64,000 nt of DNA from Buttiauxella noackiae ATCC 51607 (GCF_001654865.1 NZ_LXEO01000049.1:62001-126000); one strand, 5' to 3'. Shown: positions 23,753 through 32,252, counted from the first letter of the stretch. The notes: a model not told the origin generated them from the letters alone. Translations and numbers: made by a program.

Positions 23753-25192
23753 TCACTTCTGCGAAATCACAGGCTTGCACAGGACAGGAGGATGAAGCCG
23801 GCGACGGCTCATCAGCGTCACACCCGCCAATACCAGCATAACCAACACTTCCACCAGCAAGAATCCCATCATCGCCGTCACATAGTCACCATTGCTCAGC
23901 ACACGAAAATGCAGGAACAACGCGCCGAGGATTGCCGGACCAAGTCCAAGCGTTGATTGTTGCAGCGTACTTAAAATCGCACTCCCCGCACCGGCATCAT
24001 TAGGGGCGATGTCACGCATCCCGAGGCGATAAAAACTGTTAACGATCAGCGCCTGCCCGTAGCCAATCAACACTGTTGCAGGGGCAACAGCTAACGCGCC
24101 AGCACTGTGGCCAAAGTGTTGTAACGTAGCAATGAGCGCCAATAGCCCAGCCACCTGCACGGCTATGCCAGCCAGCAAAATCGTGCTCATTGAATGGCGT
24201 GCAATCAGTTTTGGGGCATAACAGGCTGAAATAAAATAGGCTACGCCAAGAGCAATAAAGCTATTACCCGACTGCCACGGAGCCATTCCCAGCCCAGCCT
24301 GTAGCGTTAAAGCCATACAAAACATAAAGCCCGACCAGCAGGTATAGAACAAAACGGCTATCAAAAAGCCAAAACGAATACTGGTCAGTTTAAGCAAACG
24401 TGGTGGAAGCAAAGGCTGTAGGCCGCGTTGTTGCTGGCTTAATGCTCCAGAGCGCATCCACCAACCTAGGGGAATAATCGCTATCAATGCAGCTTGCATC
24501 TGCCATGGCCAATGCAGTTCTGGGCCAAGTGCCATAGGAAAGAGCAGGCAACAGAGTATTAAAGCCAGACAAAAAGTCCCCTGCCAATCGATACGCGAAA
24601 CGCTTTCGCTACGGGTTTCCGGCAAATAACGCTTTCCTACCATCAATACAAATATGCAAATCGGGACATTAATAAAAAAGGCGTTACGCCAACCAAGCCC
24701 GGCGATATCTGCTGATACCAGCCATCCCCCGCCCATTTGCCCAATAATAAAAGCAATACCTCCGATACCACCATAAAGGCTAATGGCTCTGGTATGAGCG
24801 GTGCCTTTTAACGTGACGTGTAGAGTTGCGAGGATCTGCGGCACAATGAGTGCAGCCCCCATGCCCTGCAAAGTGCGTGCAGCAAGCAGCGTTCCAACAG
24901 AGCCAGCAATGCCGCACAGCAAAGAGGCAATACCAAACAACGCCACTCCCCACATCAGAACACGCCTGCGGCCCAGGTTATCTCCAAGCTTGCTGCCCAC
25001 AGCCAGACAAACGGCAAAGGCCACCCCATAGAGCGCGACAATAAGTTCCAACTCTGTATGGCTGGTACCCAATGACTGGGTAATCGAGTCCAGGGCCACG
25101 TTGGTAATCGACGTATCAATAAGCGGCAGCATCTGGCTTGTCAGAAGCAAAATCAAACCTGCTCGTCCAAGGGAAAAAGGGGGAATTCTCAT
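23753..25192 (-). CDS. MFS transporter, DHA2 (14-helix) drug-exporter type
   Basis: This is an inner-membrane proton-coupled exporter of the DHA2 family; the substrate is unknown. It has about 14 hydrophobic segments over 479 aa, motif A in the first loop (GSKLGDNLGRRR) and an exporter-type motif C region (GGIGGIAFIIGQMGGGWL). Three in-frame ATGs cluster at the start; I chose the last (25192) because GGAG lies 6 bases before it, while 25204 has no ribosome site. It is divergent from an HTH regulator gene with a palindrome between them, the usual layout of an inducible efflux pump. Confidence 0.8.
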   Translation of the reverse strand: MRIPPFSLGRAGLILLLTSQMLPLIDTSITNVALDSITQSLGTSHTELELIVALYGVAFAVCLAVGSKLGDNLGRRRVLMWGVALFGIASLLCGIAGSVGTLLAARTLQGMGAALIVPQILATLHVTLKGTAHTRAISLYGGIGGIAFIIGQMGGGWLVSADIAGLGWRNAFFINVPICIFVLMVGKRYLPETRSESVSRIDWQGTFCLALILCCLLFPMALGPELHWPWQMQAALIAIIPLGWWMRSGALSQQQRGLQPLLPPRLLKLTSIRFGFLIAVLFYTCWSGFMFCMALTLQAGLGMAPWQSGNSFIALGVAYFISACYAPKLIARHSMSTILLAGIAVQVAGLLALIATLQHFGHSAGALAVAPATVLIGYGQALIVNSFYRLGMRDIAPNDAGAGSAILSTLQQSTLGLGPAILGALFLHFRVLSNGDYVTAMMGFLLVEVLVMLVLAGVTLMSRRRLHPPVLCKPVISQK

Positions 25193-25251
25193 CATGTGCT
25201 CCATTGCACGGTTCAGGATACCGGCGTAGCATCCCCCAATGTTTAAACGGG

Positions 25252-25275
25252 TACCAGTTCTTGCTTATACTGGTA
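25252..25275. promoter_or_regulatory. Inverted repeat in the divergent MFS/HTH promoter region
   Basis: TACCAGT (25252-25258) and ACTGGTA (25269-25275) form a perfect 7-bp inverted repeat with a 10-bp spacer. It overlaps a -10-like TATACT. It is a plausible operator for the adjacent regulator; binding is inferred. Confidence 0.45.
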
Positions 25276-25301
25276 TTGGCACTACCCTTCTGGAGTTTTC
25301 C

Positions 25302-26174
25302 GTGACAACCATCACAAAACTTGACCAGTTTACTTCCACACTGGAAGACAATCGAAAAATGCTGGCGGCCTTTTTACGCACCCGGCGTGAAAGTCTTGAC
25401 CCTCAGCGCCTCGGTTTACCCCGCAGTGGACGGCGCCGTACACCAGGGCTGCGCCGTGAAGAAGTCGCGCTGCTGGCCGACGTTGGTGTGACCTGGTACA
25501 CCTGGCTTGAGCAAGGACGGGATGTGAATCCTTCCGTCAGCGTGATGACGGCTATCGCTAATGCGTTGCAATGCTCCCCCGTTGAGACTCGTCATTTATT
25601 TATTCTTGCCGGTTTGTCACCTGCAGAAATCCCGGCATCAGCATTATGCGAGAACCTCAGCCCCGCTTCACGCCGCCTGCTCGACGCACTAATGCCAAAC
25701 CCTGCCTGCATGCAGAAGCCCAACTTCGATATTCTCGGTTACAACCACAATTTTTGTCTGTTGATGGGTGTGGATCTCGATGCCGTGCCGGTAGATGAGC
25801 GCAACTGTATTTATCAGTACCTGACTGACGAAAACTGGAGCCGTCGCCTTGGGGACAGAGAATTGATTTTGCCCCTGTTCGTTGGCTATTTCCGCGCAGG
25901 GATGACAGAGCACCGAGGGGACCCGCGCTGGGAGGCCTTACTGGAGAGTTTTTTCTCGGTTTCAGGGGAATTTAAAGCATTATGGCAGCAGCGGTACGAA
26001 GTTCGCGGCATCGAAAACCACCTCAAGCAGTTTACCCATCCGCAAATTGGCACCATCCAGATGCAACAGACGAACTGGTTTTCCACCCCTCGTGATGGCG
26101 CGCGTCTGCTGGTGTATTTACCGGTGGATGAAGAAGGGGAACGGCAGCTGGAACAGCTATCACAATTCGCGTGA
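25302..26174 (+). CDS. HTH regulator with C-terminal MmyB-like ligand-binding domain
   Basis: This is an XRE-type DNA-binding protein with an N-terminal HTH (GLRREEVALLADVGVTWYTWLEQG, given here only as a landmark by its first and last residues G-L-R and E-Q-G) followed by a C-terminal domain of the MmyB ligand-binding type (LDALMPNPACMQKPNFDILG onwards). I chose GTG at 25302 (290 aa) because CTGGAG lies 6 bases upstream; the open frame extends to 25239. Placed head-to-head with the DHA2 exporter gene, it most likely controls that gene. The effector is unknown. Confidence 0.75.
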   Translation: MTTITKLDQFTSTLEDNRKMLAAFLRTRRESLDPQRLGLPRSGRRRTPGLRREEVALLADVGVTWYTWLEQGRDVNPSVSVMTAIANALQCSPVETRHLFILAGLSPAEIPASALCENLSPASRRLLDALMPNPACMQKPNFDILGYNHNFCLLMGVDLDAVPVDERNCIYQYLTDENWSRRLGDRELILPLFVGYFRAGMTEHRGDPRWEALLESFFSVSGEFKALWQQRYEVRGIENHLKQFTHPQIGTIQMQQTNWFSTPRDGARLLVYLPVDEEGERQLEQLSQFA

Positions 26175-26205
26175 TAAAGGCGGGCAAAAATGCCCGCCAA
26201 AAACA

Positions 26206-28530
26206 TTACAGCTCGATAACCAGTCCCGCATCGCACGAATCCGGCATAATCACCACGCCCTGTTCGCCCGCAGCACTCTTACCTTGCTTCACGCCTCTCA
26301 CATCGCCTATGTTGCGCAGACACAGCGTCCAGTCTTTTGCCTGGCCGTCGCCCTGCACCGTCAGCGTGTTGCCTTCGCGCTTAACTTTCAGCGTGAAGAT
26401 AACCGAACCATCTGCCGCCGGGACTTCGCAAACTGTTTCGCGCCCATCATCAAGATTAAACAGCTGGAAGGCGGTGCCTTCATGCCAGGCATAATCCGGC
26501 TTCTGGTCGTTATTACCCAGCGCCAGCAGTGTGTTGTCACGCACATATACCGGCAGACTCTGGAAATCGTGTTTCTCTTTATGCCAGCGGCTGCCCTGCG
26601 CCTCAGCGTTGTTGAACAGGTGCGTCCAGCGGCCTTCCGGCAGGTAAAACTGCACGTCGCCTGCCTCAGAGAACACCGGCGCGACCATCACGGACTCGCC
26701 GAGCATGTACTGGCGGTCGAGGTAATCGCAGCCCGGATCGTCCGGGAACTCCAGCATCATGGAACGCATCATCGGCGTACCGAACTCTGCGGCCTGCGCT
26801 GCCTGGCGATACAGATACGGCATCATGCGTGATTTCCACTGCGTGAAGTGGCGCACCACGTCGCAGGCTTCGTCGTCGTACGCCCATGGCACACGGTAAG
26901 ATTTGCTGCCGTGCAGGCGGCTGTGGCTGGAAAGCAGCCCGAACGCACACCAGCGTTTATACACATGCGCCGGGGCTGTGTTTTCGAAACCGCCGATATC
27001 GTGGCTCCAGAACCCAAAACCTGACATGCCGAGCGACAAGCCACCGCGCAGACTTTCTGCCATAGATTCATAGTTGGCATAGCAATCACCGCCCCAGTGA
27101 ACCGGGAACTGTTGCGCGCCCACGGAAGCAGAACGGGCAAACAGCACCGCTTCTTCTTCGCCCAGCTCCTGTTTGAGCACGTTCCACACAAGTTCGTTGT
27201 AGATGAACGCATAATGGTTATGCATTTTCTGCGGATCGCTGCCGTCGTGCCAGACAACATCCGTCGGGATGCGCTCGCCGAAGTCAGTTTTGAAGCAGTC
27301 CACGCCCATGCGCACCAGGCGTTTCAGGTGCCCGGCGTACCATTCGCAGGCCGCAGGGTTGGTGAAATCGACAATTCCCTGCCCCGGCTGCCATTTATCC
27401 CACTGCCACACCGCGCCGTTCGGGCGTTTGAGCAGATAACCTTTTTCCATCCCTTCGCGGAACAGCGGGGATTTCTGGCCGATGTACGGGTTAATCCACA
27501 CGCAGATTTTTAGGCCTTTCGCTTTCAGGCGTTTGAGCATGCCTTCCGGGTCCGGGAAGGTCACCGGGTCCCACTCAAAATCGCACCACTGGAAGGCTTT
27601 CATCCAGAAGCAGTCGAAGTGGAAAACGTGCAGCGGCAGATTACGTTCCGTCATGCCGTCGATAAAGCTGTTGACCGTCGCCTCGTCGTAGTTGGTGGTA
27701 AATGAAGTGGTGAGCCACAGTCCAAACGACCACGCTGGCGGCAGCGCCGGGCGGCCGGTGAAGCGGGTGTACCGGTCGAGCACTGCTTTCGGCGTTGGGC
27801 CGTCAATCACGAAGTATTCGAGATATTCCCCTTCCACACTGAACTGCACTTTGGAAACTTTTTCGGAACCCACTTCAAAAGAGACACATTCCGGATGGTT
27901 TACCAGCACGCCGTAGCCACGGTTGGTGAGGTAGAACGGGATGTTTTTGTAGGATTGCTCGGTGCTGGTGCCGCCATCACGGTTCCAGGTCTCCACCGTC
28001 TGGCCGTTTTTCACCAACGCCGTAAAACGCTCGCCCAGGCCGTAAACCGTTTCCCCAACGCCCAAATCCAGGCGCTCGAACATATGCGTATTTCCGGTAT
28101 TGCCATCCTGCACGTAACCGTTGTTTTTCACCGCACTACCCGTGATGCGTACGCCGTCACGCAGGAAATCCAGTGCCCATTCAACGCCTTTAGTGACGCG
28201 CACCGCCAGGTTGCCGCTTTTCAGCTCGGCAAATTCAGCGGTGTTTTGCATCTCAACTTTTACATCTTTCAGCACATTAAGCGGATAGTGTGGGCCGTTA
28301 TTCACCGCACCCTGGAAGTGCTCAATACGCACGCCCAATACACCTTCCTGCGGGGAGAAAAAGCGCAACGTAAACAGTGGGGTATCGAGCTGGTTGCCAC
28401 GTTCGCGGACATCTTTCATGCCCGCATACACCACCATCTCATTGCCCTGCTGCTCCACATCGAAAACCTGCACCGGGTGGATAAGCGATAAACCAGGCTG
28501 GATCAGCCAATTGCCGTCACTAATCTTCAT
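26206..28530 (-). CDS. yicI: Alpha-xylosidase (GH31)
   Basis: YicI hydrolyses alpha-xylosides such as isoprimeverose in the cytoplasm. At 774 aa it is close to the E. coli length (772). The GH31 nucleophile Asp is in [11 protein letters not shown] and the acid/base Asp in [11 protein letters not shown]. In E. coli it is co-transcribed with the symporter yicJ, which is absent here, so the enzyme must rely on another uptake route. It lies next to selC, as in E. coli. Confidence 0.96.
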   Translation of the reverse strand: MKISDGNWLIQPGLSLIHPVQVFDVEQQGNEMVVYAGMKDVRERGNQLDTPLFTLRFFSPQEGVLGVRIEHFQGAVNNGPHYPLNVLKDVKVEMQNTAEFAELKSGNLAVRVTKGVEWALDFLRDGVRITGSAVKNNGYVQDGNTGNTHMFERLDLGVGETVYGLGERFTALVKNGQTVETWNRDGGTSTEQSYKNIPFYLTNRGYGVLVNHPECVSFEVGSEKVSKVQFSVEGEYLEYFVIDGPTPKAVLDRYTRFTGRPALPPAWSFGLWLTTSFTTNYDEATVNSFIDGMTERNLPLHVFHFDCFWMKAFQWCDFEWDPVTFPDPEGMLKRLKAKGLKICVWINPYIGQKSPLFREGMEKGYLLKRPNGAVWQWDKWQPGQGIVDFTNPAACEWYAGHLKRLVRMGVDCFKTDFGERIPTDVVWHDGSDPQKMHNHYAFIYNELVWNVLKQELGEEEAVLFARSASVGAQQFPVHWGGDCYANYESMAESLRGGLSLGMSGFGFWSHDIGGFENTAPAHVYKRWCAFGLLSSHSRLHGSKSYRVPWAYDDEACDVVRHFTQWKSRMMPYLYRQAAQAAEFGTPMMRSMMLEFPDDPGCDYLDRQYMLGESVMVAPVFSEAGDVQFYLPEGRWTHLFNNAEAQGSRWHKEKHDFQSLPVYVRDNTLLALGNNDQKPDYAWHEGTAFQLFNLDDGRETVCEVPAADGSVIFTLKVKREGNTLTVQGDGQAKDWTLCLRNIGDVRGVKQGKSAAGEQGVVIMPDSCDAGLVIEL

Positions 28531-28601
28531 AATGCAATCCTTTGAACGATGGAATTTAGATTTCTACGGTTTTAAAGCATCGGGGACAGTGCGTGAATTC
28601 T

Positions 28602-28622
28602 GTAATCTCGTTATCAGATTAC
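28602..28622. promoter_or_regulatory. Inverted repeat upstream of yicI
   Basis: GTAATCT (28602-28608) and AGATTAC (28616-28622) are exact inverted repeats 7 bp apart, flanked by a weaker GAAT/ATTC pair. The site is about 75-95 bp upstream of yicI. It may be an operator; no regulator is known to me for this site. Confidence 0.35.
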
Positions 28623-28754
28623 GATTCTTGATAAGTGTGAGCGCAGTCGCTCTTTCAAATGGGATAGGAAATGCTAAACGCGTGGTAAGTGAACGATTTA
28701 ATTGATCGTGCTAATAGTATTGAAGGATTCATTGAGGAAAGGGGAAAGCATTGT

Positions 28755-28782
28755 TTGGTACAAGCGAAAAACCAGGTATACT
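28755..28782 (+). promoter_or_regulatory. Putative selC promoter
   Basis: TTGGTA (28755-28760) and TATACT (28777-28782) are separated by 16 bp and followed by a GC-rich discriminator (GCGCACCGCC), about 30 bp before the tRNA. This is typical of stable-RNA promoters. Confidence 0.55.
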
Positions 28783-28813
28783 GCGCACCGCCTCCATGTA
28801 GCAATCGAGGCCA

Positions 28814-28908
28814 GGAAGATCGTCGTCTCCGGTGAGGCGGCTGGACTTCAAATCCAGTTGGTGCCGCCAGCGGTGCCGGGCAGGTTCAACTCCTGTGATC
28901 TTCCGCCA
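28814..28908 (+). tRNA. selC: tRNA-Sec (anticodon TCA)
   Basis: This 95-nt tRNA starts GGAAGATCGTCG and ends with an encoded CCA (GATCTTCCGCCA). The anticodon TCA is at 28848-28850 in the loop CTTCAAA between CTGGA and TCCAG. The long variable arm GGTGCCGCCAGCGGTGCC is characteristic of tRNA-Sec. It is charged with serine, converted to selenocysteine by SelA and delivered by SelB to UGA codons such as that of fdoG at 39128. The 3' end is a well-known integration site for islands. Confidence 0.98.
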
Positions 28909-28949
28909 ATTTTTAGCATTAAACATAAGTGCAATATTCTAGTATTTCT

Positions 28950-30296
28950 CTATTTTCCACCAAAAAGATCGAGATTAAATTTGACTGCTTGAGTTCGCAT
29001 GTCATTTAATACTCTCAATTGCTTCAAACGTATTTCGACTATAGTTGCAGAAACATTAAATTCCTTTTTTAACTTCGTTATAATATAGTTATAATTGTGG
29101 ATATTACAGTGCTGATTGTCCACATAGATAATTCCATTGTTAAAGTTATGTATATCAAGTTGTTTGATCAATTCAGCCATGGAATTAATTACATCATATC
29201 GAGGCATTAATAAACTGTTTGCAAACATATTTGCTTGCCACTCTAATTTTCGATAGAGATTCGATGATAACTTAAAATCTAGAATGGAATAATTATCAAT
29301 AATATCAATGTGCTCGTCTATAGTGTTTTTCAACATATAACCATGATGAAATATATAATGACCGATTTCATGTGCTAGTGTAAATCGCCATCTGGGGGAG
29401 TTTAATTCTAGTGAGCTTGATATTTTTATAATATTGTTTTTTGAGTCCATTGAACCAATTACAGATGTATAATTTTCATCCGTACCTAACTCAGAGGCAA
29501 GGTCAAATGTTAATCCCGTTGACTCAGTCATATAAGAAATTATTTTATATAAATCAACTGGTTCTTTATTTTTTTTCGCTCCGGAGTCTATGGTCAACTG
29601 AAGACCCCTTGCATCTATTTCATCTAAACTTAAATGATTTAAAGTCTTAGATCTTATTATTTTATATTTAGATGGAATTGTTGCATGAGAAGGTTTTTTG
29701 TCACCACATACTATCTCATTCAATACATTGATAAAAAAAGAGGAATAAATATCGTTATAATAGCAAAATAAATTTTGTGACTTACCAATGAATCCATCAT
29801 CATTTAAAGCGGTTTTTGAAGTAACTTTATCTTCTTTTGTTCTTTCAGAAAATTTTGAAGATATAGGGTTACGCTGGAGCACCCAATCGATTTGTTCATC
29901 AGGAAGTATTCTTATCAATGCCATCCCAATATTCTTTGCAACATTAAATGCACCAGATTGAAATGGTGTTCTTGATGCAAAAATCCCTTTAACATTCACT
30001 CCTGATATTTGATGAAGTTTCGATTCAAATTCCTCAACATCATCTACTGGAACTTTTGATTTATAATCCTTACATTCAATAACAATTAGCTGAGAATACT
30101 CACTCTTTCCATCCAAAAAGCATTCTATCGATATATCAACTACTATATACCCAGATCTCTTGTGGGAATAATATTTTTTCTTCTTATAAAATTTACAAAA
30201 TTTAGGATTTAGCCAAAAACTACCACTATTGATATAATTCTTTATAAGCTCGAAAACCTCGTCCTCAAAAGCATCGCCTTTTTTAACAGTATTCAT
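28950..30296 (-). CDS. Fusion of PD-(D/E)xK nuclease-like domain and ImmA/IrrE zinc peptidase
   Basis: This 448-aa protein has two recognisable parts. Residues 1-135 look like a restriction-endonuclease (Mrr-like) fold: Glu11 in KGDAFEDEVF, Asp54 in YIVVDIS and Glu74-x-Lys76 in LIVIECKDY. Residues 250-400 are an ImmA/IrrE-type zincin: HEIGH at 309-313 and the third-ligand motif ExQANMFANSLLMP starting at Glu352. ImmA/IrrE peptidases usually pair with an XRE repressor they cleave, but none is adjacent here. The gene is AT-rich (about one-third G+C in lines I counted) and ends 41 bp from selC, so it is probably acquired. Defence or regulatory proteolysis is inference; no function is assigned. 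The start codon has only a weak ribosome site. Confidence 0.7.
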   Translation of the reverse strand: MNTVKKGDAFEDEVFELIKNYINSGSFWLNPKFCKFYKKKKYYSHKRSGYIVVDISIECFLDGKSEYSQLIVIECKDYKSKVPVDDVEEFESKLHQISGVNVKGIFASRTPFQSGAFNVAKNIGMALIRILPDEQIDWVLQRNPISSKFSERTKEDKVTSKTALNDDGFIGKSQNLFCYYNDIYSSFFINVLNEIVCGDKKPSHATIPSKYKIIRSKTLNHLSLDEIDARGLQLTIDSGAKKNKEPVDLYKIISYMTESTGLTFDLASELGTDENYTSVIGSMDSKNNIIKISSSLELNSPRWRFTLAHEIGHYIFHHGYMLKNTIDEHIDIIDNYSILDFKLSSNLYRKLEWQANMFANSLLMPRYDVINSMAELIKQLDIHNFNNGIIYVDNQHCNIHNYNYIITKLKKEFNVSATIVEIRLKQLRVLNDMRTQAVKFNLDLFGGK

Positions 30297-30445
30297 TTTA
30301 ATAGCCTATTTATTTCTATATTGGCCTATAATAACGTTAAGTGTAAACTCGCTCAAGTTATGATTAATATTCAATTTATATAATAACCAGTTAATAGCAA
30401 TATTTTAATATGCCATAATTCTATAGCTTCCTAGAAATCATTCTA

Positions 30446-30619
30446 CTATTTTTTAATTTTATAACCCAAACGCATTTTACAGGCCTCTTTCACCCAAGCG
30501 CTAAAATTCCCCTTTCCAGCAGCTTTCTCAATCTGTTCTAAAAGCTCATCTTCGAAGCGAATGTTCTTCATCGTACTTTTTGATCGATCAAAGGCGAGTT
30601 TAGATTTTTTCTCTTGCAT
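30446..30619 (-). CDS. Small YlcI/YnfO-type (phage-associated) protein
   Basis: This 57-aa protein begins MQEKKSKLAFDRSKST and contains IRFEDELLEQIEKAAGKGNF followed by SAWVKEACKMRL. The pattern is typical of small ribbon-helix-helix-like proteins of the YlcI/YnfO family found in prophages and satellites. A longer open frame upstream crosses the divergent control region and is not used. A TGGTA-GG-TACCA palindrome overlaps its start codon, so it may be autoregulated. Function unknown. Confidence 0.6.
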   Translation of the reverse strand: MQEKKSKLAFDRSKSTMKNIRFEDELLEQIEKAAGKGNFSAWVKEACKMRLGYKIKK

Positions 30620-30667
30620 GGTAGGTACCAATGGGTTTATTTTTATCCACAGATGGTAACTACCATC
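30619..30667. promoter_or_regulatory. Two TGGTA-NN-TACCA palindromes in the divergent island promoter
   Basis: TGGTAGGTACCA lies at 30619-30630 and TGGTAACTACCA at 30654-30665 (extended to GATGGTA/TACCATC). Centres are 35 bp apart. A related, wider palindrome precedes hicA at 31363-31391. Together they look like operators for one island regulator, perhaps HicB or the small YlcI-like protein; this is inference. Confidence 0.5.
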
Positions 30668-30689
30668 GAAAACAGAAGCAACAAATAGC

Positions 30690-30726
30690 AACGCCCCGAT
30701 AGTGCTTGCAACACTACCGAGGCGTT
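30690..30726 (+). other. Long hairpin in the leader of the unknown island gene
   Basis: AACGCCCCGATAGTG (30690-30704) can pair with CACTACCGAGGCGTT (30712-30726) at 13 of 15 positions, leaving a 7-nt loop (CTTGCAA). It sits 30 bp before the gene at 30756. It lacks a T run, so it is not a normal terminator. An RNA control element, as in phage-satellite immunity regions, is possible but unproven. Confidence 0.4.
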
Positions 30727-30755
30727 TAACCACAATCGTTAATGGAGTTAACGAC

Positions 30756-31286
30756 ATGGCTAACACCAATAGTACCACAACCACCAATCCTGAAATCATC
30801 AGCCCACCGCAAGTTAATGAAACGGCGATTGCCGCGCTGCTCAAAACCCCGCTCGGTGCCACTCAAGATCTCTTTCAGATACTCGACGCCTGTCAGCACT
30901 ATGTCGATGCGCTAATCGAAAACGACAACAATACCGAATGCATGGCGCTTTGCGGGCGGTTGCTTGCCGGGCTGGAAATGTTGAAGTTCGCGCTAAAAGC
31001 GCCGTTACCAGCGCATTTAATTGAGCGCCTGACGGTGGATGTGGCAGAACCTGATAATTATCGCGCTCCGCTTTCTACTGATTCCGGGACTCTGCGCGAG
31101 TATTGTTCCGCACTCACCATCTTATTACTGCAACACCAGCAGTCTCCCGAGCAGAAAGAACACATCACAGGGCTATTATTCGAGTTGATTAACCTTCTGG
31201 TCGAGGATTTAAAAGCACCGCGTTTTGTTCGCGCTGATGGTGGGTTGGCAATGATCAGTGGTGAGGCAGTGCCTGGAATTCACTAA
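30756..31286 (+). CDS. Unknown island protein
   Basis: I do not recognise this 176-aa protein. The N-terminus is Thr/Asn-rich and probably disordered (MANTNSTTTTNPEIISPP); the rest looks alpha-helical and soluble, with no signal peptide or membrane segment. I chose ATG 30756 because GGAG is at 30743-30746; an in-frame upstream start (30702) lies inside the leader hairpin. G+C content is normal for the chromosome, unlike the nuclease-peptidase gene next door. The context (divergent phage-type small protein, then hicAB) suggests a mobile-element remnant. Confidence 0.6.
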   Translation: MANTNSTTTTNPEIISPPQVNETAIAALLKTPLGATQDLFQILDACQHYVDALIENDNNTECMALCGRLLAGLEMLKFALKAPLPAHLIERLTVDVAEPDNYRAPLSTDSGTLREYCSALTILLLQHQQSPEQKEHITGLLFELINLLVEDLKAPRFVRADGGLAMISGEAVPGIH

Positions 31287-31362
31287 CCTTTATTTTACGA
31301 GTGAAGGAGGGCTATAACCGCGCGGCGATTTGTGCCCCCTTCACGTCCTTAATACACACTTC

Positions 31363-31391
31363 TCGATGGTATTATTTTTTGATACCATCGA
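31363..31391. promoter_or_regulatory. Putative hicAB operator
   Basis: TCGATGGTAT (31363-31372) and ATACCATCGA (31382-31391) form a perfect 10-bp inverted repeat with a 9-bp T-rich spacer, 27 bp before hicA. HicB antitoxins normally repress their own operon, so this is the likely autoregulatory site. The same half-site occurs at 30652-30667. Confidence 0.6.
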
Positions 31392-31418
31392 ATGACAAGG
31401 AAGTCATACTACTCTTGT

Positions 31419-31676
31419 ATGAAACGACAACATCAAAGGACGTTGGAGGCGATCTATCGTCGTCCCGTGGCAGGTTCTCTGGAATGGCGGGACTTTAAAG
31501 CGTTAATGATTTCGCTGGGGGCGGAGGTAGATGTAAGTGCCGCTGGATCGCGAGAAGCATTCACATTACGGGAAGAGGTTCGTGTGTATCACCGGCCACA
31601 TCCGCAATCGACTATGGATAAAGGTGCCGTAAATGCGACCCGCATCTGGTTAGAAAGTATGGGAATCAAACCATGA
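31419..31676 (+). CDS. hicA: HicA-type toxin (mRNA interferase)
   Basis: HicA toxins bind RNA through a dsRBD-like fold and cleave mRNA when HicB is lost. The 85-aa protein begins MKRQHQRTLEAIYRRPVAG and has the family segment EVRVYHRPHP followed by DKGAVNATRIWLESMGIKP. I chose ATG 31419 from family alignment; an in-frame ATG at 31392 directly abuts the operator. The ribosome site is weak, which is common for toxin genes. The stop overlaps the hicB start by 4 bases. Confidence 0.88.
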   Translation: MKRQHQRTLEAIYRRPVAGSLEWRDFKALMISLGAEVDVSAAGSREAFTLREEVRVYHRPHPQSTMDKGAVNATRIWLESMGIKP

Positions 31677-32017
31677 ATAACATTATTAAAATTGATGGCC
31701 ACGCCGCTATTGTTAGCTTCGACCCAGACATTGAAATGTTTCGCGGCGAGTTCGTTGGATTAAACGGCGGTGCAGATTTTTACGCCTACAGTGTGCAGGA
31801 ATTGAAAACAGAGGGAGCCGAATCTCTTAAATTCTTTCTTCATACATGTCGTGCAAAAAACATTGAGCCTTATAAATCATACAGCGGGAAGATTTCTGCT
31901 CGTCTAACGCCTGAAGACCATGCAGCTCTTGAACGTATCGCGCTGGCATGCGGCGAGAGTATTAATCAGTTACTCAATCAGGGCGCAAAATTAATCATTA
32001 AGCAACATGATGCGTGA
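31673..32017 (+). CDS. hicB: HicB-type antitoxin
   Basis: HicB neutralises HicA and represses the operon. The 114-aa protein has the partial RNase H-like HicB fold (FDPDIEMFRGEFVGLNGGAD) and a C-terminal ribbon-helix-helix-like DNA-binding segment (SARLTPEDHAALERIALA followed by GESINQLLNQG). It is translationally coupled to hicA by an ATGA overlap. It probably binds the palindrome at 31363-31391. Confidence 0.88.
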   Translation: MNNIIKIDGHAAIVSFDPDIEMFRGEFVGLNGGADFYAYSVQELKTEGAESLKFFLHTCRAKNIEPYKSYSGKISARLTPEDHAALERIALACGESINQLLNQGAKLIIKQHDA

Positions 32018-32047
32018 TTAGCGGTGCCAGGAATTAATCAGGTTTTG

Positions 32048-32075
32048 TAGGGCGGATTAGCTTGCGACATCCGCC
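32048..32075. repeat. Single REP-type hairpin after hicB
   Basis: GTAGGGCGGATTAGC pairs imperfectly with GCGACATCCGCC. It is the same repeat type as those at 418, 8099 and 11904 and marks the distal side of the accessory stretch. Confidence 0.6.
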
Positions 32076-32080
32076 ATTTT

Positions 32081-32191
32081 TTAAAGCAACGCCTTCATCC
32101 ACTCGTCACCTCCACGCTCTTCTTTGTCACTCCAGCATATGGCATACTTCGCCGATATTATTTCTGCCACATAAGTAAAAGAATCAGTCTG
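32081..32191 (-). pseudogene. Possible C-terminal remnant of an unknown gene
   Basis: The minus strand has 36 open codons ending in TAA with protein-like composition (YVAEIISAKYAICW, then SDKEERGGDEWMKALL), preceded by an in-frame stop and with no start codon. It may be the tail of a deleted gene or chance. It sits between hicB and a terminator-like hairpin. Confidence 0.2.
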
Positions 32192-32224
32192 TTAGACTTA
32201 ACTGGCGTAAATGAAATAAAACAA

Positions 32225-32252
32225 GGGGTTACGTGATGCGTAGCCTTTTTTA
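32225..32252 (+). terminator. Terminator-like hairpin before ERIC
   Basis: GGTTACG and CGTAGCC pair across a short loop and are followed by six T residues. It is about 210 bp after hicB and immediately before an ERIC element. It could end transcription from the island. Confidence 0.5.

Noticed and set aside
30643-30651. Perfect DnaA box (TTATCCACA)
   Set aside because: A single 9-mer with no cluster, AT-rich unwinding region or rep gene does not support an origin.
30620-30862. N-terminal extension of the YlcI-like protein with a membrane-like segment
   Set aside because: The extension covers the divergent promoter, palindromes and hairpin and overlaps the opposite gene; the start at 30619 fits the family.
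32061-32085. Possible second copy of the selC 3' end (TCCGCCATTTTTT)
   Set aside because: The match is short and is part of a REP hairpin, so it is not convincing as an attachment site.
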